The position numbers and the translations under genes are program-made. Below are positions 25,339-38,600 of a stretch of 64,000 bases of DNA, one piece after another (within the stretch, counting starts at the first letter, position 1; each line of letters starts with the position of its first letter). The notes under the pieces were generated by a model. That model made no database searches. It saw nothing but the letters and a program-made list of their open reading frames with translations, and was not told where the DNA came from. This stretch comes from Pelargonium tetragonum (lineage: Eukaryota > Streptophyta > Magnoliopsida > Geraniales > Geraniaceae), in contig JAYMTL010000043.1 of NCBI GenBank assembly GCA_036897445.1, forward strand, positions 1-64,000, read 5' to 3'.

Positions 25339-26227
25339 GTAAAAGGTATAAAAAGGGTCAGAACTAAACCAATAAAGGATTCTTCATTTATTCTACTATG
25401 CGCTCTCAAATGGCTAATTGGGACATCTGTTTTCAGACTAACTAAAGGGTTAGAGTTTCGTGATTATATGGAGTCTTCTTGACGTGGGGGTTGCTTTTAT
25501 AGGGGGATACTGATTAAAGTTTATGTCATTTATAAAGTTATGGAATTTGAACAGGGGCACTCTTATCAGACAGCGTACCAGCGAGGGTTTACACTTCCAA
25601 CTTAAGCCGAATAAAATCATGCTTTACTGCTCAAAAGAAACCAAAAGACTTAGCCTGTATATAAAAACTTGAACCCCCTTTTTCAAGGTTTAAGTCTACA
25701 AGGAATAAGAAACCAAGTACATTAAAAAAATTCCTTTTGATAATTTAAAAGTATAACAAACGAATTAAGAAAAGCAAAAGTTAATAAAAAAACCTTTTCA
25801 ATTTTCGCTAGTTTGGGTACACCCGAGTTTTGACGTCCATTCTTCATATGTTTTCTTAATTCCGGGTTTTTAGGAATACTTAAGGAAGGGCCTCCCTTTT
25901 ATTACGGCTAACTTATAAATTAGAAAGTAATATAGAACCTTACTAAGGCTTAGCTTTTCTTTAATGTAAAAAGAGTCACTAGTGGGGCCTAACGTAAGTT
26001 AAAGGCTCTCCTTTAAATTTAAACGAAAACCTCGCGGTGGCTCTATATATAATTTAGTACAAACACTAGGATTACAAAAGAAAATCTCGGGGAAAGAAGC
26101 TTTTTAAAACCAGTTTTCCTGAAAAACGTGTAAAATAAATGAGAGAACCCTAATAAAAGACTATAATGCTTACTAGAACTCTAGGTAGAAACTCTTAACT
26201 AGAATAAGACAATAACTACTAAAATAA

Positions 26228-26335
26228 GTAAAGACTAGAGCACTATCCTAGGGAATAAGAAGAGTAAGGCTTATAAGAAAGGTGCTGATTTAGCTAAGAA
26301 GAAGTAGGTATAGGAAGAGTCGGAAGTTGCTTTTG
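26228..26335 (+). repeat. A/G-rich, Lys-rich coding-like tract
   Basis: The plus strand is dominated by AAG and GAA triplets (ggaataagaagagtaagg, gctaagaagaag). From about 26254 one frame reads as a Lys/Ala/Glu-rich stretch with only two interruptions in 27 codons. It resembles the A/G-rich clusters at 13.5, 50.3 and 54 kb. No family can be named from a low-complexity basic stretch, and the tract could be an old repeat fragment. Confidence 0.35.
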
Positions 26336-29300
26336 TATTCCTTTGTTTCTAAATTTCTGAAAATAATTTAAGAGGGGTGTTAGAAGTGCATTCTTGGGTA
26401 TTCTGCGTTTTGAGATAGAAATACCCTTTTAAACAGGTAGTACAAGTAAGAAGTAGATTGGGTGTATGGGTAAGAAAGTTAAGAAGACGAGCGCTTGTGT
26501 AAATATTCTAAGATATCAAGGACTTCTTTTCTTAATTAAAGGGGCACTCCGACTCCCAGTATCTAACTACTTCAAATTTCTTAAAAAGTACAAAACGGAA
26601 TTACCCTAGATAACTATCTTCTCGCTAGACTTTCTACATAGCTCCTTGGAATAAGAAAAAGTGAATACCTCCCGTAAGTAATGAATCTCTGAAATTAAGA
26701 AAATTCTCTTGTAACAGGGCTTTTTCAAGTAAACCACGGTCGTTCTTTACTTCTATAACTAGTTGTATAGTAAACCCCTACTTTATACAGGCCTGAAGGT
26801 GAATTAGAGGTAAAGCATTCTTGTCCATATTTGCTAAGTACCTTATAAGCCAAGGATTGAATCAAACATCTGTCTTTTTAGAACAAGGAGGGTGCCCTAA
26901 TTGGGTCGGTGCGCTGATAAATAAGCAGGATAGTCTAACATAAAGGGATTAAAGATACGGGAAATTGGCAGCGAATGTGGTAATAAAATATCTAATTTGA
27001 GGGTTTAACAAAGTAAATACAAAACCTTTATACAAAGTAAAATGGTTTCTATTATGTGTATATTTAATTAGAATTATGGGGCCCCTTAATTCATTTTTTT
27101 AGTTAGCCTGTACAGTTCTAATTTCTTCAGCATTGATGAAAGGAGGTCCTACATTAACGAATTTTCGGGCAATAGAGCCGATAGCTTTTTATTTAGTATA
27201 ATATTAGGGATACCCGTTTGCAACTCTTATCCGTTCGATCAACGTTGTACCTAACTAGAATTTGTTTGAATCCTCTTATTCTTGACAAGACTTCATGAAA
27301 AGTATACCCCTCCTTAAATTAGTAAGCTTCCAAACAGTCTCAAATCCAGTAGCATTTTAGTGTTAACTGGTTCAAAATACAGGGTTTAATATGCTCAAAA
27401 AGGGCGGTGCTGTCGTATGTCAAGAGAGAAAGATATATTAAGAATATATTAAATATATTGGATGTGTAAGAATATAGAAAGAAAGTCAGATTATGGCTTT
27501 GGTTTTCTTAATAAAGAAACACGACGCTTGCTTTTTTATTAATAATTACTAATTTTGTATTAACACTCCAATAACTCTACATAACATAGAAAATAACATA
27601 GAAAGGGGATCTTATTAAAAAAAGAAACATCTTAACTTACGCACCCTATTTTAGATTGTTTACAATAAGCACAGAACTTTTAATTCCATAAAAAGAGATT
27701 ATAAAATCTCAAGGGTTGATAAAAATCAATAATACAACAAGAAGAAAGGTTTAGACATCAAGATATAGTACTAGACCTCGTCTCAAAAGCTTACTGAGCA
27801 AAACTAAGTTATTTTTACTAAATGATAATACCTTGGAGACCCAAACAATACAAGAGAGGGTTTCCCTTATAAGTAGTTACACAGTTTATAGTGGTAAAAG
27901 TCTTAGTTATAGATACATAAAATAAGTGTTTACAAGCGCGATCTTTCAAATTGAAACAGAAAACAGAATAAGTACGGAGGTGTTCCCTTGTTTACCGAGA
28001 ATTCCTCTTTTATAGTAAGGAACTTTATTCATTTACTGACATATCCAAACTACTAAGTACTTAATCTCATTATTAAAAGTTAGTTATTCAAGGAGCTCTA
28101 TAAAAGTGAAAGTAGAAGTGGATAAGCGACTTCGAAAGTGAAAAAATTCTCCTAACCAGGAATCTATACAAGAGCTCTTTAAGTAAAATGGCTTGCCTTT
28201 TCGTTATAAAGTCTTCCGTGGTCCCTGCTTTTTGTGAAAGGGCGAAAGTGTAAGTAAATATGTAATAGTGAGTACTGACCTTGTATACGGTATCCCTTAA
28301 ACTCTGTAGGTACCTTTTTAAAAAAGCACAACGGGGTCTCAGAAAAAATGAAAACCCGGGATCTTTAATGAAATGAATGGATTAGTTACAGCTATACTAT
28401 AGCCTATAAAAATGACCTAAATAGGTGGTCACAAAGAGATTCTGTTTTGACTCCTGGTATAAAGTCTTTTTTTAGTATACGTAATTTTATATACTGCAAT
28501 AAATGTCGAAGTAAAAAAGGGTATCCCGCTTTCGGATTTATGTTTATAAATCACCAGTATTAAAAAGGAAGAGAGAGACTCTAAAACAAAGTAAATAGAG
28601 GCTCATAAATTAAATAGGTAAAGAGGCCCCATTACCAAAGTATCTAAACAATAAAAAGTAACCCAGTGTTTTAATGAATATGTATTCCCTTTCAGGGGTG
28701 TTAAATAATCTTAGGAGTCTAAGAGAACGTAGAACTGAGTACAGGAATGATAAAATACAGGCTCTTTCCTTTTTAATCTAAAAGCAGTAAAGACTATTAT
28801 CCTTAACAAGTAAAAGGCTAAGCGAATACTTATTAGAAAGCTGCAGGGTGCGCAATAACAAGAAGTCTTAAAATCCAGGGTACCACAACTCTAATTGAGT
28901 TGATACATGCCAGAAAGTATACTAGATTTTATATTAAATTCAGGACAACTCTAGTAAAAAGCTTTATAAATAAAGAATTTTTGCAGATAATAATGAGTAA
29001 AGGCTTTGTAAAGTGAACCCAGGCAGGAGTACGCTCTTGTGGTTAGGAAAAACTTTTGTATATTATAGGCCGATTCCCTGTGGATTTGCCAGACTAATAA
29101 GTAAGGCCCCTTGTCTAACCTCTTTTGGTAAATCACTTGAAGCAAAATAACTAGGAAAATTTCTACACTTTATAAACTTACTTAAGATATTAATGCTTAA
29201 AAACTATAGCTTCTGCCTCTGCTCTTGCTACTTAAGAAAGAAGAAAATCTAGGGGTGTCAATTCGGAATGTAGTAAGGTATTCTTATTCTCTATTACCGA

Positions 29301-29988
29301 TTCCTTGACAGTGATATCAGATAGGTTGAGTACACAAGAGCCGGTTCTTTCAACAAAGGAACTTCTCTTATATAGAGCAAATCGAGAGTTGGTCTATGCT
29401 TTACAGGTTTTGTCATACTTATTTAAAAAGTACCTAGTTTTTAGATTACCTTTTGATCTGGAGAATTTTGTAAGGGATTTTTTTACATTTCTGTGTTTTA
29501 TAGCCCCCGTTACTCCGGGTTCTCGTTATAGGATATTTCTTAGGCCCTAACTCTTTTAAGTCCTTTATAGATCAAAGATTTAACTAGTAAAGTAAGTAAT
29601 AAAAACTTTAGGTCAAATTACAACTTCCTTGTTAATTACTTAGGTACTTAGGAATAAAATCCAACGAGCAGTAAATAACTAATACAAAAAACCTTTGGAA
29701 AGTTAAGGGCAGCTTACTTAGATTTTATAAATCTTAGTTATACTTCCACTTATCAACTAGGAATTCTAGATCAATCATAAGGTAAGGCTTGCTCGTAAGT
29801 TCCTGAATTTTGTTTGTGCGAAAGGCAGGTTTTAATTTATTGGAATTCCTTTCTTTTATGGGATTTTTTCTAAACTAGGTTATTATATTAAAGCAACAAA
29901 TTGAGATAGAAAAACTTTAAATAGTTTACAAGAGAAAGGCCTTTACCTTAGCTCGTAGCCTGTTAAAAGGAACAAAAACAAAATAGTA
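26336..29988. other. Gene-less AT-rich DNA
   Basis: No gene, RNA or long repeat recognised. An 80-codon frame at 29305-29550 (+, GTG start) is leucine-rich without a known motif. A 64-codon minus-strand frame at 28951-29145 is likewise unrecognised. Both are of chance length. Confidence 0.5.
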
Positions 29989-30004
29989 AGGTAATGTAAT
30001 TAAG
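29989..30004 (-). repeat. 16-bp dispersed word, copy 1
   Basis: This is an exact copy, on the minus strand, of CTTAATTACATTACCT. The flanks on both sides differ from those of the other copies. See the finding on this word for why chance is unlikely. Confidence 0.7.
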
Positions 30005-30713
30005 ATAAGTATATTATAAAAAGGGTAGGTTTGTTTATGTTACATAAACACTGCAGAATTGGCAAGTAATTTAAGAGAAATTGGGGAGGTTGGATCCTAG
30101 TTTTCTATAGGAAAAAGTTTATCTTTTTGGGACCTTTATTTGAAAAAGTCTTGTATTAACATGGAATTGCTTTACGCGAAAGTATCCAGCAGCAACCCTC
30201 TTTTACAAGGAGCACAGTAGAGGATACTTTTCCAGCAGTACTCGAAAGGACTTTATGCTTTTTTTTTCATTCCAAGTGTATGTAATAGAATTTCCAGCAA
30301 CTTCCTTTAACATTTCTCTTACTTCTACCTATAGGAATTGGGCACTCCGGATATGATAAATCCGTTTCTTAAAACGCAATTTTTTAATGATGACTCAACT
30401 CGATAAAGGGGCCTTTTGATATCTACCAACGCCTCTATATCAAAGCAACATAGGTTTACATTTATATACGAGTCTTTCCTTTCCTAGCATTAACTTTTGT
30501 ATCTTACCTCACTTTCATTAAAAGTTCCTTTTAGTCCCTAATATCTTATTCTTTTCAATAAGTATAATGTTGGTATTTCACCTCAAGGAAGCTTTCCCTG
30601 CTTTTATCGGGTTACTGTTTCGTTTAGAAAAATTAGATAGAAGCTTGCTTTTCCTAGTTGTTTAGTCCCTCTCTCTACTAGACTTAGTAAAAAATTCCTT
30701 TTATCCCAGTATA

Positions 30714-30740
30714 CACTGTTATAACTATAGTTATGCAGTG
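30714..30740. repeat. 14-bp palindrome with outer 5-bp arms
   Basis: The perfect palindrome ataactatagttat (30721-30734) is framed by cactg (30714-30718) and cagtg (30736-30740), which also pair. The spacers are two bases on the left and one on the right. The whole could fold as a near-continuous stem. No gene lies beside it. Confidence 0.45.
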
Positions 30741-33305
30741 CTCCTTTATTAAATTTGTTTTATCCTTTTTAAATCTTTATACTAAAAGTCAAACTTTTCG
30801 TTTAATCCCCTCTTTTTGGTTCTCCTGTTTCTCTTATCACAAGCAGGTGGTAATACAAAATTCTGTCTAACCTTATGCTACGTGTACTACTTTTCAAATT
30901 ATCCATCTCCAGTAAGGTTCTAGGTAGTCTTTATAAATTCAGAAAATAACAAGAATTTCTTACTCCCGAGAGGATGGTTCCAGTACTTAAAAAAGTCTAT
31001 GACAAGTTCCTCAGAAGAGAGTTTACAATATAGCGTAGAAAGAAGAAAACCCCAAGAAACAGAGCATCCCCCTCAAGCATGACTAAGGAGCCCTAATCCC
31101 TATTTCGAAGGCTAATCTGCTAAACCCATATTTATTTGGACCTTATGCCCAATCTAAAAACTTTCTCTATTTTTGTATATAATTTACCGGAGTGACTGAC
31201 ACATTTTGGACTCTCCTTTATTCAGCACGCGCTGTGGAAAGATATAAGTATCGATTGTTGATTCTCTACCTTCCCGGATTCCTAGTATCGGCAGCAAAGG
31301 CCCTTGTTGCTATAGGCCGACTAGGGATTCCCTAGGAAAGTGTGCTTTGAGAAGTTTTAAGGGCCTGGCTGTATCCTTGTAAAGTTAGAGGCCGGGATCC
31401 TTGTGTAGATTTGAATCTAATCCCACGTCTAGAATTATTTGCTTAGTTATTTATATAGTAACGGTTTCAAAGTAATTCCACTTTATTGCCTCGAAGTGAC
31501 GTTATAATAGTGCCTAAAAATTTAGGAAAACCTTGTTTTCTTTAGTAAGGTAAGAGAGTATACCTCAGAGCTTTACACTTTAGGAAGTTCTAATCTAATA
31601 TAGAGTAAATCCACAACTCAACCACAGGTTCAGAATCTTACAGCCAATCTTAAGAAAGACTTGAGTCATAGATTCCGAACGAAGTAAAAAGGATTCCTCG
31701 GTTATAAAAAACGGGCTCTTATCTTTAAATTGAAAATTCTACCCCGAAAAAAACCCTACGGTGACTACTTGACTCAGTCCTTTTGCTCGCAAGATCTTAC
31801 TTTTGAAAGTCTATTAGCATAACTTAGATTTATTGACTACCTTTCCCGAGAGAATACCTCTTTATAAAACAAGGAGCCTGGGGCTTTGCTTTCAGAGTTA
31901 GTACTAGGGTATATTGTCCTTAATTATATAAATTTATAGTGAGGAAATTCCCTAGGTAATGCTGGATTTATTGTTGAAGATCTTTAAGAAAAAGAGATTA
32001 GAAACATCATAATTAGTTCGTGCGGGCCTAGAAAAAGGATAGCTAAAAGCTTCTCGTTAAGGGGTTCTGGCATAGGAAATTTCTACCTTGATTTTATTAT
32101 TAATGTAATGAGTTATGATAGTATTGTCTTATTACAGGATTTTTTCTGTTATAAAATTCCGCGGATTTACGTACACCGAGCTAGGTCAAGGGTTAGCGGT
32201 ACCCTTCCTAAGTAACTCTGTTGATTATAAAGGGGCCCTCTAAAGGCTAATAAACTGAGCGGGCAAGTTGCTAGTAGGATATCGAGAGAACAAGGGCACA
32301 AGATTGCCCACAGTATATAAGAAAAGTCTACTTCTCTTCTTAGCTATAGATCTAAGAGAATTCTTGTTATATTAAAGTTTTTTCTATCTCAAAATCCAGA
32401 CTTTCCACTTAATGGCCAAGATTAGAACTAAGGTCTCCTAAACAACCCGTACAAATTAAACTAACAACAAAAAAGATTTTTTTATAAAAACTTATGAGTG
32501 CCTACACCTAAATACTCGAAATCCTTAAATAAATATCAAACTTTTTGTATAACTCATTTCCTGTAAAAAGGATTTCCTGCATTTCTATACTCCAAAAAAG
32601 GACTGCCAGACTAAGATTAAACTGAAACATCCTTGCTTTATGCGAGGAAACCTGAAAGCGGCCCTTTTACAAGGTTCTTCTATTTTCCCTAGAGTCCTTA
32701 TTTCCGAGTTCTTAGGGTTTACTAAACTTTCCCTCTATTTTACTCCCAACTTTCTTTAATAAGGAGTCCCTTAGGTAGAACACACTAGCCTACAGAATAC
32801 AAACAATACAAGAGTTCAAGCCAAACACTAAAAATTCCTATTCGGGAACTTTATGCAGCCGCTCCTACTTAAAAGCTTTTCAATAAAATCAATAAGGGAA
32901 TATGGATTCAATAGAACAGGTAAAGGAATCCCCGAGATACCTTTTAAAAGGAGCTCCTACCTTCTCCTCTAGCTTACTTATGAACTCTGTCCTCTTTCCT
33001 TTCTTTAAAGATATATCTTACTCTTAATAATAGAACCCATTTGGGATATTACTCTTATTAGTAAAAACCGTAAAAATGACTTACAGAAACCTATTTCAAA
33101 AGAAAAATCTTCCTAACAAAACTTAGAATGATTCTTTAAACAACTAAAGGAAAAACTCCTTGCTACTACTTCCAATGCCCTTGACCTTGTACTAGAAAGC
33201 CTTCCTTTATAAATATCCAAGAGAATCTCATATGTGAGAGAGGATCTTTAAGTACCCGTGTACCAAGGTTTTTCATAGCCTTTAATACTAAGTAACTAAG
33301 TATTA

Positions 33306-33322
33306 CCCCCCCCCCCTCCCCC
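33306..33322 (+). repeat. Poly-C tract interrupted by one T
   Basis: Eleven C, one T, then five C in DNA that is two-thirds A+T. It is the longest C run in the window and is prone to length variation. No function is evident. Confidence 0.8.
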
Positions 33323-35627
33323 TTATTAAAGCTTAGAGTTAAAAATCTTCCTTTTTTAATTTAACGGCAGCTAATTGACTCTGCACTGCAAATAAATTTA
33401 TAGCCCCGTTTTATGCGTTGTCTCTTCTTAAAAAGCTACAGGAAAATGGCTCCCACCGCGAAAGCAGAATATTTTCTCGTTAAAGCGATCGGCAGTTAGT
33501 AGAAGTTTTCTTAGGTTCAATCAAGTAAAAATTCCGCGTTATAGACTTAGGAGAAAGGAATGTACTTTAATTAAATAGGGGAAACGAATTACTACGAAAA
33601 AGAGTCCTTAATAGACTTAATGCAGTTGTATATTTAAGAATTTTCTACCAGTTGACTGGACATTTAAGCCTGTTTATCTGGGAAGATTAAAAGTAAATTC
33701 AACTATAAATGGGCTTGGTAGAAACCCTATATATATTATATTATATATTAGGACTGAGTTTCTCTTAAATTTTTCTTTTAAACTAAAAGGGGCCCTTCTA
33801 CAAAATTTATAGAAAGAAAGTCTTAACTCGGTCAAAAGGACTAAAATTATTTTAAAAGTCGCTTCTTAAATAGAATGTTCCATGAAATTTTTAGATTCTA
33901 TAAATACCCGGGCTAGTAAAGCGTAGAGCTTGCTTTACTTAATACTAAAAAAAAGACTATAGAAGTATGCTCTTAGGGAACACAACACGCCTGACTATGA
34001 CAAAGGAAAAGAATCTCCTAAAACTATTTAGAACCTTATGGGCTACAACATTTAAAAGCTTCACTCGTGCGCTTAGCCTTAAATTACTCTATTAATACGT
34101 ACTTTTGATGCCTTTAACTTTGTCTTATGGAAAGAATCATACATAAAGTGTTCTTAAAGTTTAAGATCCCTATAAAAAAGAGTTTCCTTTAGTTTAGGAG
34201 CTTTCTCAGACACCCAAGAGGAAACCCCAAAAGACCCCTTGGTATAGATAGAACTCATAGACTCCATAATTCCTTTTTGTTGTAACTCCCAGTAGCTATA
34301 AGGTCCTGGATAGGGTTTTTTGAAATAGACCCCTTAAAGTTACGTTTTTGCTTACTTCAGATTGAGGGTAACCCCACAATATCTATTACAATTGGATCTT
34401 ACGCGCATGAGTTTGGGACATCCGGTATATCTAGATTAAGTGTTCTTTTTCAGGTAACTCTTTAGAAGAAGGAGACCCCTTTATTATACTGGGGCAACAA
34501 AGCATCGGACATCCAGGGGAAACTAAGATCCTTTCTATAAGAAATTTAGATTGTAATAGGATTCTAAGGAGTAAGGGAAGCTATTGTATGTATTTCACAT
34601 TAGTTTCTAAAAAAGAGTCTTCCGAATCTGAAGCCGCTAAAAGTCTGCAATGTACAAAAAAACCTTAAAAGGTACGTACTTGTGCGATAAACGCAAGAAT
34701 TTCTCAATACTTTGGACTTTGGGGCATTCCTCCAATTATTTCACTATCGCCTAATGCCAAAAACTTCGAATATTCCATTCCATATATCACATTTTCCAAA
34801 GATACTAGAGCCTACTTTATAAAAATAAAGAGTAACATCTGAGTTTTAGTTTTATAGCATGTTCTATCGAGGAGAGGGCTCCTTCCCTAACCTTATCCCC
34901 TCTTTTTTAGAAACCTGAAACTGTACCTTTACTCTTAATAACTTGGAATATCGGACACTTCCTAAAAAAGTAAGACTAAAGCTACAGAAGGCAGAACACA
35001 GTAGACGCAAGGGGGTTTTCAATACCCATAACACTTATAAAATGACAGGAAATGAAATAGGGAGTCGTTTTATTTCTTCTTGTTTTAGTGCCCGGGTTTG
35101 GGATAGTAAATAGAGAAGATTCAGTGGGGGCTTCTTGCTTGTTGTTCGTTCCTGTATTTATTTATGGTAAAGACAAGATAGAACATCGGGATAAATAGAA
35201 ATAGGAAAGGCTTTTTAGGGAGGTAAAGTATCAAGCCCCTCAGGATAACTGGGAATTCTCTAACGAAGTCTAAGGGTTCCTCTTTTTATTTCATGAACCC
35301 GCCTTGCCCATTTTTTATAGAATTCCTGTAGTTTAGTGACTAAAAGGGGCAAAGGGAAAAGGGGAAGGAAATACACAATATTAAGGAAGGGAATCTTGGA
35401 CTCATTTTAGTATATATAACAATAACAAAAGAGGGCATGATATATAAATAAGGAGGCGCTCTACCGGATAATTATAAAAAAACAATAGATCATAGATCAC
35501 TGTATTAAATATTAGTCCCAAACTTAGTAAAATTTTTAAGTAGATACTTGATGGACCCATCTTCCAAATGATTCAAATTACCTTACCCAGGAAGAAATAT
35601 AGGATCTAATAATTTTGACAAAGCTTT

Positions 35628-35643
35628 CTTAATTACATTACCT
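35628..35643 (+). repeat. 16-bp dispersed word, copy 2
   Basis: Exact CTTAATTACATTACCT. With four more bases upstream and one downstream it matches the copy at 50284-50299 over 21 bases. Beyond that the flanks diverge. Confidence 0.75.
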
Positions 35644-38600
35644 ATCTCGTAGAAAAGATGGAGGATCTCCCGCGAAATAAAATAAACTTATACTCTAACA
35701 TCCAACTCTTCGAAACAACGCGGCACCCTTTTTGAAACCAAAGTCTGCAAAGAAAAAGGTGTACTACAATAAAAGACATTTTTAGCGCAGTAATCCGGAG
35801 TAAGATTAAATATTAATTTGTTTCTTTGGGCTTTCTTTTCTTCTATTTACGGATTTTCAGGTTTTAGCAAAAATTTGTATGCCAATGAGCTTTATATTCT
35901 TGATATTCTTGTACCCTAATTAAAGCAATATTGTTAAATATTTATCACAATTAACAAAGAATGTAATACAACTTCTAGGGGCTTTACCTTGTTTAAACAC
36001 TACCTTTGAGGCAAAAGCCCTAAACTCCCTATGAGTTCTACATTGGATACTTTTCGGGGAAGCCCGGTATGTACGATTAAGTCAAATTCCCCTTTGGGTT
36101 TATTATGAATGTAACAAAGTTAGGAATTAGTTTTAGATTGAGAAAACTTTAAGAGTTTGTATTCCTTACTTTATAAGTTATAAAAATGACGCCGCTAATT
36201 GTTACCTTTAGCATACTATTGCAAAGCCAGGCTCCCACTTCTCACTTATATAGGACTTACAACTTTTCGTTGCAAAAATAAAGTAAATAGGGGCTCCTTA
36301 TACTCTTGCTCAATGGGGCAGTACTTGGTCTTTTTTACTTCAGTCTCTCTTTTTTGTTAATTGGATTCCCTTTTGCTGAAGGATTTTTTTGTATACCTTA
36401 AGTCTGCTTTGCCAGCCCCCCTGGAAATTTCGAAGGGAGTTTAGGTAGTTCCGGTTGCTTTAGTGTATTAACTCTTTACGCATTCGCGAATTATAAAATA
36501 CTGCGTAAAGGGTCCTAGTTGCTAGTATAAGGAGAATTCCTTATAGCTATGAGTAAGATAAGCCTAACTAAAGTCTCAGGTGTACAAAGAATACCTAAAA
36601 GAAAGGGTAAAGCCGGGATAAAAAAGTCTATTAGATATAAGCAACTGAAAAGCTAAGTTTAGGTCTGAAACTCCTGTAGTAATTCTTACAGCGCGGGAAC
36701 CCTAAAACTTCTTTTTTAGAAAACTCTTCCGCGCAAAAACCCCTATGAAGCAAAGCTAAAGTATAAAGTATATTGCGTATTTCCCTAGATATTGTGTACG
36801 TATGTTCTTAGGGTATTCCGTGACCTTTCCATTTTTGGAGAGGTCCATGTGTTTATATTAGAATTTTATCCGTTCCGGCCTAGTAGTACTAAAAAAATTC
36901 CTAAGGAAACCCTATATGATGCAGGCAAGGATAAAAATAACAGACATGAATTACATTTACCCAGTCTTGAACTAAAAATTCCGTTCGGGACATAGAGTCT
37001 TTCATGTTTGGGCCTTTTGGTTATAGACACTCGTTTATAAGAATTGGCATCTTTTTTGTATTACAATCTAGGGTTTACCGCGGTAAAATTAGCAAAGTAA
37101 AAGAGAGTAGGCTGTACTAAACATTTTAAAAACCCGAGAACCCCGGGGTATAAAAATTATTAAAAAGCTGGGGCTTTAGTTTTTTGGATACTGCAAGGAG
37201 TTTTTCTTTCGTTTTAGTTACGCTGTATAGGACAACTTCAAAATTTCTATAAGGGAACCCGGTACTTTATCTACGCTCTCTTATAAAAAGATAAAAGAAG
37301 TCTTTAATAAAGCCTACATATAGCCCGGAAAGGAGTCAACAGTAACATTTTAAAAGTTCAAGTAGACCTGAAGCAAGGGGAAGGTTTTCAATATAATAGA
37401 GAACAACGGGCTAAGGGCGGTAAGCGAATGCGTATATTTCGGGTTCGGGTTAACCTCCCGCTCGAAGAAACCTGTTTAATTCGCAAAGCAAAATATAGCA
37501 AAGGGTGGTGTACAAAGCATACCCTGTACTTAGCTAACAGAGCTTCTCCTTCCTTAAATCTTTAAGGAGTCCTGACTTACTCAGTTTAAAACCCCTTGTA
37601 AAAACTTTCACTTTGTACTTTTCGAGCTTTTTCTTTTATATAACCTTACTTCTTGTAAAAACTCAAATTGCTATTATATATTGCTTTTTCTGGGTTCCTA
37701 GAAGCTACTGAGCTGTACCTGTAATCTTGATAATACCCTGCTTCCCTGTTTTCTTTGTTTTTATAGCATTACCTTTTCCCTTTACTATATTTCGGGGTTC
37801 TATAACTGTTAGTCAGCTCGAAAAACCCTTTTTGATTGGGTTTTGGAGTGCTTAGAGCTTTGCTTTCATAAAGCGTTAGGGGAAATACCTGGCTTGCTCT
37901 TAGTATAGTAAAATAGAGAAAAGTCTAAATACTAAGGCCAGAGTCATCAAACACAATACAGATGGTTAATTTGGGCAGTAATAAGAACAAAGTAAAAAGC
38001 GCTCAATTGAAAAGAAGAGCAAAGGTTTTTCATTTTTTAGTATGTAGAATTTGGCAGATCCTTAAACTTAAAAACTCCCTTTATTGAAAGACTTGTAGCT
38101 TTTATTTAATCGAATTTGTGCAAAAATGAATGACTGCGTCAAGAATATAGTGGATAGCTGAGTCTTCCTAAAACGGATTTTCGAGGAATTTAAAGGGTAC
38201 TTATAAAAATGGCAGTTTAAGGGGCTTCTCTCAAAGCCAACTCTCCTAACTTAAAGTAAGTGGGAAACCTCCAGTGAATAGTATAACAAATGAAATTAAA
38301 GAGTTAGAAAATCCTGTTTACGTAAGCGTTGGTACAGAGTTAACTAATTAAAAGTAAGAAGTCAGAGTTTTTGCACTATATGTTTGAGTTTGCCAGAAAG
38401 ATATCGAGACTTTTCTAATATTTACAGGGTTTTTGTTAAAAGGAGTACTTAATTGATGCGAGAATTTCTATCTTTTCTTCCTATGACTTTGCAAAAAGGG
38501 AAACTCTTGCTTTAACTTTTACGAGCCTAGGAGTCCCCTTTTTGTAGTTATCGTGTTTATACAAGGCCCTACTATACAACAATTGCGAAGCGACTTTCTT

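Larger units (their letters stand above)
24761..26150. other. Gene-less AT-rich DNA
   Basis: No gene. The TA-rich, CA/TG-poor character returns beyond about 24.8 kb. It contains the perfect palindrome at 25211-25228 and the trnD-like sequence at 25275-25338, both listed. Confidence 0.45.
30005..35627. other. Gene-less AT-rich DNA (5.6 kb)
   Basis: No gene seen. Bases 33781-33840 give TA 5, AT 2, CA+TG 2 and AC+GT 5, so the composition bias is present. It contains the palindrome at 30714-30740, the poly-C tract at 33306-33322, and an AT-dinucleotide run at about 33729-33750. Confidence 0.5.

Noticed and set aside
29305-29550. 81-codon plus-strand open frame as a gene
   Set aside because: Chance length, GTG start, leucine-rich without a recognisable domain.
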